Shown: positions 56,901-64,000 of the stretch, one piece after another
How the letters are laid out: every line of letters begins with the position of its first letter
Numbering within the stretch: position 1 is the stretch's first letter
NCBI RefSeq assembly: GCF_030690725.1
Contig: NZ_JAUYGD010000066.1
Span: 1 to 64,000 of the forward strand
Source of the DNA: Pseudomonas sp.
Lineage (GTDB): Bacteria > Pseudomonadota > Gammaproteobacteria > Pseudomonadales > Pseudomonadaceae
Direction of reading: 5' to 3'
DNA: 64,000 nt
Program-made: the position numbers and the translations under genes
Notes under the pieces: model-generated
What the model was told of the DNA's origin: nothing
Databases searched by the model: none
The model's input: only the letters and a program-made list of their open reading frames with translations

Positions 56901-57403
56901 CAGCGTTTTTGCTCCTGCGGGTTGCTGCGCATTTTTTCGCATAGTCGCCACGTCCACTGCACTGGCGCGTAGGCAATAAGCAGGCGGTTACGCCGTGGAT
57001 AAAGCAGATAGGGTTTAGCGGCACCCGGATTGCTGCGCTCGTCTTTGCCTAGCTGCGCACTGCCCCACTGATGGCGAATAAACTGGTGCCCCTGCACCTG
57101 ATACTCATGAAGGGTGCGGTCGGTTTCATCCCACACATAGAGCCAGCCATCGCGGAGCTGACGCAGGGTATAACTGCGCGTTTTGAGTGACGGTAAATGC
57201 GTACTGGACCAGCCTTTAGCTAATGGGTTGGGCCCCTGGGCGCTACCGCGTGCAGGTGACTCATCTATCGCATAACGAACGGGGTAGATCGCGATCTCAC
57301 CTGCTTTAAGAGGGCACTGCCCGCTTGCACTGGCGGGCTTGTTCTCGAAAGCCTGATTACGCTTGGCTTGTTGCAGGGTTTTATCGGAAGTTGTCGTGCT
57401 CAT
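53972..57403 (-). CDS. VasX-like T6SS effector (BTH_I2691-type, membrane-active)
   Basis: A 1143-residue protein. Its N-terminus (AGEIAIYPVRYAIDES, then LRDGWLYVW at 83-91) fits the MIX-like delivery motif of T6SS effectors of the VasX/BTH_I2691 family. A long helical centre follows (PNRELD..-type coiled segments with LEKQIKGLQRTL). Hydrophobic helices cluster at about 830-917, ending VTIIIALLGVIYLISSMIA. The C-terminal 220 residues are soluble. By analogy with VasX it would permeabilise target inner membranes. It follows vgrG and a DUF4123 adaptor; its 3' end is duplicated downstream. Confidence 0.82.
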   Translation of the reverse strand: MSTTTSDKTLQQAKRNQAFENKPASASGQCPLKAGEIAIYPVRYAIDESPARGSAQGPNPLAKGWSSTHLPSLKTRSYTLRQLRDGWLYVWDETDRTLHEYQVQGHQFIRHQWGSAQLGKDERSNPGAAKPYLLYPRRNRLLIAYAPVQWTWRLCEKMRSNPQEQKRWMRALDLSQYCNTMQAAHAAPIRELGSAVADILAGGQAPTFNSCLVAASATDASRPCKQPIDQALVLGSVPDQDSALFVALDDPLAVVDDLAMNLQGRWLELAAAETQHGNKTSSATLVQKLCGVELAPYIPKAVAASPTRKQAFIKDAHNLLDKEAQLRHHNGSDATLTLKSLNVQQAQKQFRTTWGTLPSGPKWQLLVEEWHQKKIWREDVRFDEAWSYLQERSDEIERLNGHIQRSETDLLAWLESLSPKAEEVSYDPCHPQQTTELLATMANLYEQLGASDTGKRWLCKQYGRPTTLAGLALFNFNPELSALIDKVSANFSTYGTIDDQGRQGDGSGQAHGGLSDTTSEATRTNEVKSVLDLPSVQSSQLYKSLSEPAKRAFETLRNVVGQKAKNSWNLIAFTLLPALSTEFAPKVRIFAYSVTQVLVSTEISTQTQLVIDADFAKKNRKWQMQFAQLEKQIKGLQRTLALPGKGPDKRSARIQLGGLEQQRETLNLQRPNEVVGAIVSETRITTVQSRQVNMWLATLGQSELLDQLQLKVKNAAGHAARSRQWVNQELGGSLPVLVAGLNIWNFLNTLGKANNDGILSADELRTVSANAAYTANALMALWVVPAWNKWAGIKAVVNEKTVQLAQVGVKAWGINSQYGRLARSLALRTAGMAAFGAIAAGVEAWQVSKDVDKATSATEQVALNVKMYTLMGMTTLAGAQLIGSSLGFWFGFAWVMSNPVTIIIALLGVIYLISSMIANQYKREGLRLWLYRCSWGKAPTWSHSDEDHKDELRTLREICLRPNLVAKATSLPYYDRGPRTYTGFWLQLLLPSELAGTSVKLQPAMVDSGWFSDSLMQGMSDKFYNQLLEGHWAPVEQFGQPPAQRPSGALPGDCTYKKEAQHRVWQTWVAYQRRPMLELEVRYPEQVLASANGRGYMFRLAVDSSADEADLKSDAFSKEPNADMVLSSQGTQLLTLSIPNASQ

Positions 57404-57417
57404 GGAGATCCGTTCCT

Positions 57418-58266
57418 TTAGCCGGCAAGGCAGTCTTCATCCAGCGCTTGAATGCGCAGCTCTGGAGGCAATGTTTGGGCATCTGGTGTCTTGGCTAACC
57501 ACGCAAGGTAAGGACTATCAGCGCGCGTGACGAAATCGTTACCCCAACACGCGCAGCGCTCGATCCAAATGGCAATGCTTCGCTCGTTGACCAGGCCCCA
57601 GGCCTCGGCATCCTGCAGGCGTTGCTCCAACCAATGGCCACACTCCTGCTCGCCCAGGCCCGACAAAGTCTGTGGGTAATCTCGGCTTACCCAGTCATAA
57701 AGACGCTCTTTGAAGCTCCGCCGATATGCTTGCTCCAGCGCCTGAACCTGTTCGTCTGCAAGATGATTAAGCTTGCTTTCCAGTACAGGGCTGTTCGGCT
57801 GCGGACGGTAGGAATGCCATTGCGTGGTCGCGGTAGCGGCCCAGCTAGGCGGCGACAGCGGTACAAGCCACTCACTGATCGGGCCAAGCAGGCTTTGATA
57901 GGCCGATGACGGGTAACTGCTTAACCAATATGAAGCCACCAATGGATCGGCAAAGCGGAAAAGGCTGTAGCTACCAGCGCTGTCGGTGACCGTGATGAAC
58001 TGGCTAAGGTGATCAGCTACATCGTTCAATGAAGCAGAGCTTTGTATGTGGCTAGCTTGCCGCTGAAGCACCGGGCTGTGCTGCAACTCATGCAACAAGG
58101 ATGAGTGCACGTCGAGCCCCACGAGGATAGGACCTAGCTCCTTAACTGCATCCCAGCGGCTGGCGTTGTAGATGGGAATTACTTCAATCGACTCTCCGGT
58201 GACATAAAGCCATTGCAGAGCGTCCTGACGGAGTACGCCATCAATGAGCAGAAAGTCCTTGCTCAT
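57418..58266 (-). CDS. DUF4123 T6SS effector adaptor (VasW-like)
   Basis: A 282-residue protein with the DUF4123 pattern: FLLIDGVLRQDALQWLY at the start, GPILVGLD, then YSLFRFADPLVASYWLSS. DUF4123 proteins load effectors onto VgrG. It overlaps vgrG by four bases and precedes the effector gene by 14 bases. Equivalent in position to VasW in V. cholerae. Confidence 0.86.
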   Translation of the reverse strand: MSKDFLLIDGVLRQDALQWLYVTGESIEVIPIYNASRWDAVKELGPILVGLDVHSSLLHELQHSPVLQRQASHIQSSASLNDVADHLSQFITVTDSAGSYSLFRFADPLVASYWLSSYPSSAYQSLLGPISEWLVPLSPPSWAATATTQWHSYRPQPNSPVLESKLNHLADEQVQALEQAYRRSFKERLYDWVSRDYPQTLSGLGEQECGHWLEQRLQDAEAWGLVNERSIAIWIERCACWGNDFVTRADSPYLAWLAKTPDAQTLPPELRIQALDEDCLAG

Positions 58267-60302
58267 GCTTTGGACTCCGCCTGTTTGGTCTGCTCGCAGA
58301 TTTCACAGCGTGGTGTGGCTCTCAGCAACGCTTGCCGCTGCGCCTGAATCAACAGCTCGCCCGCCTTATCCGCATCCGCCTCTTTAACCTTGCCCGGCAA
58401 TACCGGCGCCGCCCCCGACCCACTCCCCGGCGCGCCGCCGGAGTTGAATTTGATGATCGGGCCGACCATGGTGATGCCACCGGCATCCAGCTTGATAAAG
58501 CTACCGGCGGCTTTGAGGGTGAGTTCGCTGCCGGCTTCGAGCACGACTTTCTGGCCGCTGGAGAGGTGGATTTCCTGCCCGGCGTTGATGAACTGGCCTG
58601 TGCCGATTTTGATGTGCTGGTTGTTGCCGACGGTGAGGTGGTCGTTAGCTTTGATTTCGCTTTTGCGGTCGGCATGGGTGGTGCGGTGTTCTTCGGCTTT
58701 GAATTCGCTGTAGCTATTGGCTTCGACGCTGTCGTGGCGCTCGTTGCCGATGCGGATTTTCTGGTCGTGCTCGATGTTTTCATCCCAGTCGCGCTCGGCG
58801 TGGATGTAGATCTGTTCAGCGCCCTTTTTGTCTTCGATACGCAGCTCGTTATAGCCGCCACCGCCGGGGCTGCTCAGGGTCTTGAACAGGCTGCGGGTCT
58901 TGTTCGCCGGCAAGGCGTAGGGCACCACGTGTTCGGCGTGGTACAGGCAGCCGGTGACCAGCGGTTGATCGGGGTCGCCTTCGAGGAAGGTGATCAGCAC
59001 CTCCATGCCCACGCGCGGGATGGCGATGCCGCCGTAGCGGTCGCCGGCCCAGCTTGAACTTACGCGCAGCCAACAACTGGTTTTGTCGTCGGCTTGACCT
59101 TCGCGGTCCCAGAAGAACTGCACCTTGATCCGGCCGTACTCGTCGCAGTGAATCTCTTCACCCGCAGGCCCGGTGACCACGGCGCTTTGGCTGCCGAGGA
59201 TGCGCGGTTTCGGGTGGTTGAGCGGCGGGCGATACAACACGGTCCAGGGCGTGGCGGTAAAGCGGTTGCGGTAGCCCTGCTGGAAACCGTCGCTGACTTC
59301 GGTGTGACTGGTCACCGACTCTTCCAACACCTGCGGCTGTTTGCCCTCGTGGTGGATTTCGGTGAGCAGCCAGAGGTCGTTCCAGCTGGCGCGCGGGTGC
59401 TCGGTCAGGGCCAGGAAGTGGCCGCTGACCAGCAGCGGCTGATCGCCGTCGCCTTGCGCCAGTTCGAAGTCGTGTCGATGGCGTTCAAGAATGCGCTGGC
59501 TAAGGTGTTTGCCGCGCTCGCGGTCGACAAAACGGCCGGGGTAGTCGTAATCCTCAAGGTCTGGTTTGAACGCGCTCTTGGCGTCCGCCTCCATCAGCAG
59601 CTTGGGTTTTTCGAAGTCGTAGTCGCGGCGGGTCACCCGGCTTGAACGGGTTTCCACGCGCACGCCGAAGCGCTTGATTACTGGTTTGTCGGCGACCAGG
59701 CCGCTGTCTTGTTGATAGGCGGTTGGCGCAAGTTTGGGAAACGGCGTCTGGTCGTCGCCGAAGACCACTACATGGCCTTGTTCGCTGTGCTGGAAGTGGT
59801 AGTGAATACCCTCTTCCTCGCACAGGCGCTGGACGAAGTGCAGATCGGATTCGTCGTACTGCACGCAGTACTCACGCTCGGGGTAAATCGAGCCGAGTTG
59901 GAATTGGTAGGCGTTGGCCTGAATGCCGTGCTCTTGCAGCACTTGGCTGATGATCTTCTCCACCGTCAGGTGCTGGAAGATGCGTTGGTTGCTGCGGTGT
60001 GCCAGGTACGCCAGTTGCGGGCGCAAGGTCACGTGGTAGCGGGTCAGGCGCTTGCCGGATTCGCCCTGGGCGACGCGGTAGATCTGCCCGTGAATGCCGT
60101 GGCCGGCCTGATCGAACGCGAGAAAGGCGGCCTGATGCAGCAGGCTTTCCAAATCCAGGTCAGGACGTTCGCTGACCAGTTCCAGTTCGAACTCGAAGGG
60201 CTGACTGATCGCCTCGCGACCGGTGAATTCGAGCACCTGCAGGTCGTGGCTTACACCTTCGATCGTCAGGCTGAAATGCGTCTGGTTGGCGGCGGCGAAC
60301 AT
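58263..60302 (-). CDS. vgrG: T6SS spike protein VgrG (TssI)
   Basis: A 679-residue VgrG. The gp27-like part runs from FSLTIEGVSHDLQVLEFTGREAISQPFEFELELVS, the gp5 OB-fold region includes VVTGPAGEEIHCDEYGRIKVQFFWDREG and VSSSWAGDRYGGIAIPRVGMEVLITFLEGDPDQPLVTG, and a beta-helix tip follows (GNNQHIKIGTGQFINAG). A C-terminal extension with CEIC may bind the adaptor or metal. ATG at 60302 has an AGAGGAAC site. It forms the spike that delivers the VasX-like effector. Confidence 0.94.
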   Translation of the reverse strand: MFAAANQTHFSLTIEGVSHDLQVLEFTGREAISQPFEFELELVSERPDLDLESLLHQAAFLAFDQAGHGIHGQIYRVAQGESGKRLTRYHVTLRPQLAYLAHRSNQRIFQHLTVEKIISQVLQEHGIQANAYQFQLGSIYPEREYCVQYDESDLHFVQRLCEEEGIHYHFQHSEQGHVVVFGDDQTPFPKLAPTAYQQDSGLVADKPVIKRFGVRVETRSSRVTRRDYDFEKPKLLMEADAKSAFKPDLEDYDYPGRFVDRERGKHLSQRILERHRHDFELAQGDGDQPLLVSGHFLALTEHPRASWNDLWLLTEIHHEGKQPQVLEESVTSHTEVSDGFQQGYRNRFTATPWTVLYRPPLNHPKPRILGSQSAVVTGPAGEEIHCDEYGRIKVQFFWDREGQADDKTSCWLRVSSSWAGDRYGGIAIPRVGMEVLITFLEGDPDQPLVTGCLYHAEHVVPYALPANKTRSLFKTLSSPGGGGYNELRIEDKKGAEQIYIHAERDWDENIEHDQKIRIGNERHDSVEANSYSEFKAEEHRTTHADRKSEIKANDHLTVGNNQHIKIGTGQFINAGQEIHLSSGQKVVLEAGSELTLKAAGSFIKLDAGGITMVGPIIKFNSGGAPGSGSGAAPVLPGKVKEADADKAGELLIQAQRQALLRATPRCEICEQTKQAESKA

Positions 60303-60442
60303 TCGTTGTTCCTCTCGTTTCGTTCCATGAATCAAACCACTGCGCATTTCTAAACCAGGCTTGGCATGGAGGCCGTGCCTGTTCGCGATTTTGCGCGATG
60401 CCTGTCAGCGTTTGGCGACGCAGGTCTCACTAGAAACGCAGC

Positions 60443-60461
60443 GGCCAGGACAAGCCTGGCC
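60443..60461 (-). terminator. Hairpin between hcp and vgrG
   Basis: GGCCAGG pairs with CCTGGCC around ACAAG, in the 333-base hcp-vgrG gap. On the minus strand no T-run follows. It could lower read-through so that Hcp is made in excess of VgrG. The gap also holds repeat copy D; nothing else is recognised. Confidence 0.4.
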
Positions 60462-60493
60462 GAAGCGGTATTGCGTGAACTCAGCCAATGCTT

Positions 60494-60636
60494 AGAACCT
60501 GCATACGATCTGCTGCGCGTCGGCTAAACGGCGTTGAAAGCGGCCTCGGAATGCTCATTTACAAATCGTAAACTCCGCTTCCTTGGCCGCTTTCGCCCCC
60601 GTTTATCTCTAGCTCGCGAGATCGTAAATAGGTTCT
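60494..60636 (+). repeat. Dispersed palindromic repeat, copy D (143 bp, complete)
   Basis: Left end AGAACCTGCATACGATCT, right end AGATCGTAAATAGGTTCT; internal blocks GCTGCGCGTCGGC, GCCTCGGAATGCTCATTTACA, CGTAAACTCCGCTTCCTTGG and CTCTAGCTCGCG correspond to copy C. It separates hcp and vgrG, and its last base is the first base of the hcp stop codon on the plus strand. Confidence 0.88.
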
Positions 60637-61154
60637 TAGGCGGAGATCGGGGTACGCCAGTCGTCGGAGCCAGAAGTACCGGAGACTTCGTGGGTCCAGA
60701 CGATTTTGCGGTAGGTGAAGTACACGTCTTCCAGGTGAGTGAAGTGCGACATGTTCGGGTCCTGGCAGTTCGGCATACGCGACTGCACGTCAACGATCAC
60801 GGCATCTTCCAGCTCGATGGTGAAGTAGTGCTCTTGAGTACCGGTAGAGGAAGTGCGGTACCACTCCAGACGGCACTTGGACAGACGCTCACCGGAGGTC
60901 AGGGAGTTGAAGATCAGCGGCGAGGATTTGTCGAAGACTTTGGTGATCATCAGCGGCTTGTGCACGCGCTGACCAGTCGGCTGACCGGACTGCGGATCAC
61001 GCGGGATGATGACCTGGTGGTTAAAGGCTTGAACCAGGATTTGGTCTTCGTGACCTTCCTGGAAGATGTTACCGACGGAATCTTCGGTGAAGGTGCCAGC
61101 GGTGATCAGGCCTTGTTTGGTGCCTTCGAGGGACAGATACGCGGGTGTTGGCAT
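60636..61154 (-). CDS. hcp: T6SS tube protein Hcp
   Basis: A 172-residue Hcp: MPTPAYLSLEGTKQGLITAG, VQAFNHQVIIPRDPQSGQPTGQRVHKPLMITK, LTSGERLSKCRLEWYR and HYFTIELEDAVIVDVQ are family landmarks. It polymerises into the inner tube and can act as exported carrier. AAGGAAA precedes the ATG. It begins the operon, with a sigma-54-type promoter 57 bases upstream. No structural T6SS genes (tssB/C etc.) are in the window, so this is an auxiliary cluster relying on a T6SS apparatus elsewhere. Confidence 0.94.
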   Translation of the reverse strand: MPTPAYLSLEGTKQGLITAGTFTEDSVGNIFQEGHEDQILVQAFNHQVIIPRDPQSGQPTGQRVHKPLMITKVFDKSSPLIFNSLTSGERLSKCRLEWYRTSSTGTQEHYFTIELEDAVIVDVQSRMPNCQDPNMSHFTHLEDVYFTYRKIVWTHEVSGTSGSDDWRTPISA

Positions 61155-61210
61155 GAGTGCTTTCCTTGCCTTGGGTCATGGATCTGCAGTGATCCGGGAA
61201 CTCCCCCTAT

Positions 61211-61226
61211 AGCGACAAGCATGCCA
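61211..61226 (-). promoter_or_regulatory. Sigma-54 (-24/-12) promoter for hcp
   Basis: On the minus strand TGGCATG-N4-TCGCT has the GG and GC elements exactly ten bases apart and nearly matches the TGGCACG-N4-TTGCW consensus. Transcription would begin near 61200, about 45 bases before the hcp ATG. Sigma-54 with an activator such as VasH drives hcp in V. cholerae. The wider 61155-61457 spacer is AT-rich in 61225-61290, where activator sites would be expected, and holds GC-rich repeats further left. Confidence 0.6.
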
Positions 61227-61407
61227 ATTAAATAAAACCCTTATAAATCAGTGCCTTACTGAAAATAAATTTATATAGCTCAAGACAATGCGCACTGGAT
61301 CACTGAAAGCTGAGCAAGTTGTTGCGCAAGGCTGCGCAATTTTCTGCGCAGCAGGCTGCACGTCAGTATCAGCAAGGCCTGTAGATGGATACCCACAGAC
61401 TTATCAA

Positions 61408-61441
61408 CAGCCTGCTGCGCAATAAACTGCGCAGCAGGCTG
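61408..61441 (-). terminator. Hairpin after the TRAP transporter gene
   Basis: A perfect 14-bp stem (CAGCCTGCTGCGCA and its complement) around ATAAAC lies 17 bases beyond the TRAP gene stop. A related partial copy, GCTGCGCA-ATTTTC-TGCGCAGC, lies at about 61331-61352. It probably ends the TRAP transcript. Confidence 0.65.
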
Positions 61442-61457
61442 GCGCCACAGGTTCGGC

Positions 61458-64000
61458 TCACGCCGTGCCGTTAGCCCGCCGACGCCGCTGCAGCCAGACC
61501 ACCAGGGCGAACAGCAGGAAGCCCGGAATCCACATCAGCTCCTTGGTCCAACGATCCGTTGGCGCGCGAACGCTGATGATTTGCTGGTCAAACTCCAGAC
61601 CGGCTTCGGCCGCCGGGCTGCCGAAGGTGACGCTGTCGACCAGCACCTTGCCGCCCTCTTCGTAGGTCAGCAGGCCGAGTTTCTCCAGGCGTTCTTCGCC
61701 GCTGGCACCATCCGGCACGGGCAGCAGCAGGCTGAATTCACGGGCATCGCCCACCGCATTCTCACCCTTGATGCGCAGGCGCAGTTGGCTGCCGTCGGCC
61801 ACATCACCCAGGGCCTGGGCCAGTTGCGCTGGCGGGATGTCGCGGTAAGGGTCGTGCACGATGTCCATCCAGAAGCCCGGACGGAACAGGGTGAAGGCCA
61901 CCAGCAACAGCAGCACGCCTTCGTACCAGCGGCTGCGTACCAGGAAGTAGCCCTGGGTGCCGGCCGCGAAGATCAGCATGGCGATGGTCGCCACGATGAA
62001 AATCAGCACGCCGTGCCAGAAGTCCACGTCGATCAGCAGCAGGTCAGTGTTGAAGATAAACAGGAACGGCAACACCGCCGTGCGCAGGCTGTAGTAGAAG
62101 GCCTGAATGCCGGTCTTGATCGGATCGCCCTTGGACACCGCTGCAGCGGCGAACGAGGCCAGGCCCACCGGCGGCGTCACGTCGGCCATGATGCCGAAGT
62201 AGAAAACGAACAGGTGCACGGCGATCAGCGGCACGATCAGGCCGTTCTGCTGGCCGAGGGTGACGATCACCGGCACCAGCAGGCTGGATACCACGATGTA
62301 GTTGGCGGTGGTCGGCAGGCCCATGCCCAGCACCAGGCTGAAGATCGCCGTGAGCACCAGCATCAGCAGCAGGTTGCCCATCGACAGCAGCTCGACCAGA
62401 TCGGCCAGCACCAGGCCAACCCCGGTTTGCGACACCGCGCCGACGATGATCCCGGCGGCCGCCGTGGCAATACCGATACCGATCATATTGCGCGCGCCAG
62501 CAATCAGGCCCTCGCGCAGGTCGATCAGGCCATCCATAAACGAGCCGTGGGCGTGCGTGCCATCGGTGCGCAGCCAGCTCAGCAGCGGACGCTGAGTGAG
62601 CAGGATGATTACCAGCATGACGCTGCCCCAGAAGGCCGACAGGCCGGGAGACAGGCGCTCGATCATCAGGCACCAGACCAGCACCACCACCGGCAGCAGA
62701 AAGTGCAAGCCAGAGAGCAAGACGGCGCGGGTTTGCGGCAGCTTGTCGAGCGGCGCGTCCGGGTCTTCGGCAGGCAATACCGGCACGCTGGCAGCGATTT
62801 TCAGCAGGCCCAGGTAGACCAGCGCCAGCAGCGCGCCGATACCCGGCAGGGCGTATTCACCCAGCGCCGGCTTAAGCCAGCCGAGGCCGTAATACACCGC
62901 CAGCGACAGCCCGCTGATCAGCGCCGCACCGAAGGCGAAACCGGTCAGGCGGCGCAGCCAGGGTTTGGGCTGATGCCCGGGCACCGGCTGCAGGCCGAGC
63001 TTGAGCGATTCCAGATGGACGATATACAGCAGTGCGATATAGGAAATCGCGGCAGGCAGGAAGGCGTGCTTGATGATCTCGACATAGGGCATGCCGATGT
63101 ATTCGACCATCAGAAAGGCCGCCGCCCCCATCACCGGCGGCATGATCTGACCATTCACCGACGACGCCACTTCCACCGCGCCGGCCTTCTCGGCCGAGAA
63201 GCCGGTGCGCTTCATCATCGGAATGGTGAAGGTGCCGGTGGTCACCACGTTGGCAATCGACGAGCCGGAAATCAGCCCGGTCAAGCCGGACGCAACCACG
63301 GCCGCCTTGGCTGGGCCACCACGGAAGTGGCCGAGCATGCTGAAAGCCAGCTGAATAAAGTAATGCCCTGCGCCAGCGCGTTCGAGCAAGGCGCCAAACA
63401 GCACGAAGAGAAACACGAAGCTGGTGGATACGCCGAGGGCGATGCCGAACACCCCTTCGGTGGTGATCCACTGGTGGTTGGCCATGGCATTGAAGCTGAC
63501 CCCACGGTGCGCCAGCATCCCCGGCATATAGGGCCCGGCCAGGCTGTAAACGAGGAACAGCAGAGCGATGATCGCCAGTGGCGGGCCAAGTACGCGGCGG
63601 GTGGCTTCCAGCAGCAACGGGATGCCGATGCATGCGGTGAGCATATCCGCAGTGGTCAGGCTACCGGGGCGCAAGGCCAGCTGCTGGTAGAAAATAAACA
63701 GGTAGGCGGCGCTGGCGGCAGCGACCAGGCCCAGGGCGATATCCAGCAGCGGTATGCGGTCACGCGGCGACTTGCGAAAGGCGGGGTAGGCGAGAAACGC
63801 CAGCAACAGGGCAAACGCCAGGTGGATAGAGCGGGTTTCGGTGTCATTGAACACGCCAATGCCGAACACGAACGGCAGCGGCGAGGCGATCCACAGTTGA
63901 AACAGCGACCAGAGCAGAGCCAGGCCGGTGATCACCTGGGCCATGGCCCCCAGCGGGGTGCGCGCACCGACATCCTGGGCGATCAGTTCTTCGGTGGACA
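61458..64000 (-). CDS. TRAP transporter permease, fused small and large subunits (partial)
   Basis: At least 847 residues of a fused DctQM-type permease. The frame stays open to the window edge (TEELIAQDVGARTPLGAMAQ), so the start lies at or beyond 64000. It has more than 14 membrane helices, with the DctM motifs SGLTGLISGSSIANVVTTGTFTIPMMKRTGF, GMGLPTTANYIVVSSLLVPV and ADVTPPVGLASFAAAAVSKGDP. The last 130 residues carry a DUF3394-like periplasmic domain (FGSPAAEAGLEFDQQII). Substrate (C4-dicarboxylate-like or other) cannot be read. Confidence 0.9.
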   Translation of the reverse strand, partial: STEELIAQDVGARTPLGAMAQVITGLALLWSLFQLWIASPLPFVFGIGVFNDTETRSIHLAFALLLAFLAYPAFRKSPRDRIPLLDIALGLVAAASAAYLFIFYQQLALRPGSLTTADMLTACIGIPLLLEATRRVLGPPLAIIALLFLVYSLAGPYMPGMLAHRGVSFNAMANHQWITTEGVFGIALGVSTSFVFLFVLFGALLERAGAGHYFIQLAFSMLGHFRGGPAKAAVVASGLTGLISGSSIANVVTTGTFTIPMMKRTGFSAEKAGAVEVASSVNGQIMPPVMGAAAFLMVEYIGMPYVEIIKHAFLPAAISYIALLYIVHLESLKLGLQPVPGHQPKPWLRRLTGFAFGAALISGLSLAVYYGLGWLKPALGEYALPGIGALLALVYLGLLKIAASVPVLPAEDPDAPLDKLPQTRAVLLSGLHFLLPVVVLVWCLMIERLSPGLSAFWGSVMLVIILLTQRPLLSWLRTDGTHAHGSFMDGLIDLREGLIAGARNMIGIGIATAAAGIIVGAVSQTGVGLVLADLVELLSMGNLLLMLVLTAIFSLVLGMGLPTTANYIVVSSLLVPVIVTLGQQNGLIVPLIAVHLFVFYFGIMADVTPPVGLASFAAAAVSKGDPIKTGIQAFYYSLRTAVLPFLFIFNTDLLLIDVDFWHGVLIFIVATIAMLIFAAGTQGYFLVRSRWYEGVLLLLVAFTLFRPGFWMDIVHDPYRDIPPAQLAQALGDVADGSQLRLRIKGENAVGDAREFSLLLPVPDGASGEERLEKLGLLTYEEGGKVLVDSVTFGSPAAEAGLEFDQQIISVRAPTDRWTKELMWIPGFLLFALVVWLQRRRRANGTA

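Overview
The window reads as chromosome of a Pseudomonas species. The genes are dense and GC-rich, and gene content and order match known Pseudomonas blocks: the complete spu polyamine locus, trpBA with divergent trpI, argE-argA beside a PiT phosphate transporter, prlC-yheV, and recCBD. Typical Pseudomonas extragenic palindromes (REP/BIME-like) fill many gaps. No rRNA, tRNA, CRISPR array or complete insertion sequence was seen.

Layout. 1-530: AT-rich GNAT gene, probably acquired. 788-5259: Crp/Fnr regulator, DUF1801 protein, Nudix hydrolase, OsmC-YcaO fusion, small membrane protein. 5292-6230: PAS-GGDEF diguanylate cyclase. 6374-18431: polyamine uptake and gamma-glutamylation locus. spuA-B-C-D-E-F-G-H run leftward; spuI and one more binding protein run rightward. 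18534-21987: CYTH protein divergent from a DUF47 protein plus PiT transporter. 22179-24759: argE and argA. 24899-28826: TetR regulator, trpBA and trpI. 28893-32804: dodecin, flavin-dependent monooxygenase-like protein, OsmC protein, lipoprotein, HEXXH metallopeptidase, DUF1161 protein. 32843-37350: HAD phosphatase, gamma-carbonic-anhydrase-like protein, PrlC, YheV, DUF1835 protein. 37340-47056: periplasmic solute-binding protein, then recC-recB-recD on the minus strand. 47411-49057: Na/Pi cotransporter. 49210-52041: exported zinc phospholipase C-like enzyme, parvulin-type foldase and a small membrane-anchored protein. 52081-61154: type VI secretion (T6SS) island hcp-vgrG-DUF4123-VasX-like effector-immunity. 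61458-64000: fused TRAP transporter permease, cut by the window edge.

The spu genes form one pathway. SpuD and SpuE capture putrescine/spermidine for the SpuFGH transporter; SpuI and SpuB gamma-glutamylate polyamines, SpuA hydrolyses glutamylated intermediates, and SpuC is the transaminase route. The T6SS island has the same gene order as the Vibrio cholerae hcp-vgrG-vasW-vasX-tsiV2 cluster and has a sigma-54-type promoter in front of hcp.

The most unusual structures are: (i) a decaying array of effector-tail plus immunity-gene repeats downstream of the VasX-like gene; (ii) a dispersed palindromic repeat of about 140-175 bp, present four times and mostly abutting stop codons; (iii) a REP half-site inside the recC reading frame; (iv) a tandem duplication of the spuG 3' end that makes a 29-codon ORF joining spuG to spuH by stop/start overlaps; (v) the phospholipase/foldase/membrane-anchored-protein trio. 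All calls come from reading the sequence and translations; no database search was run.
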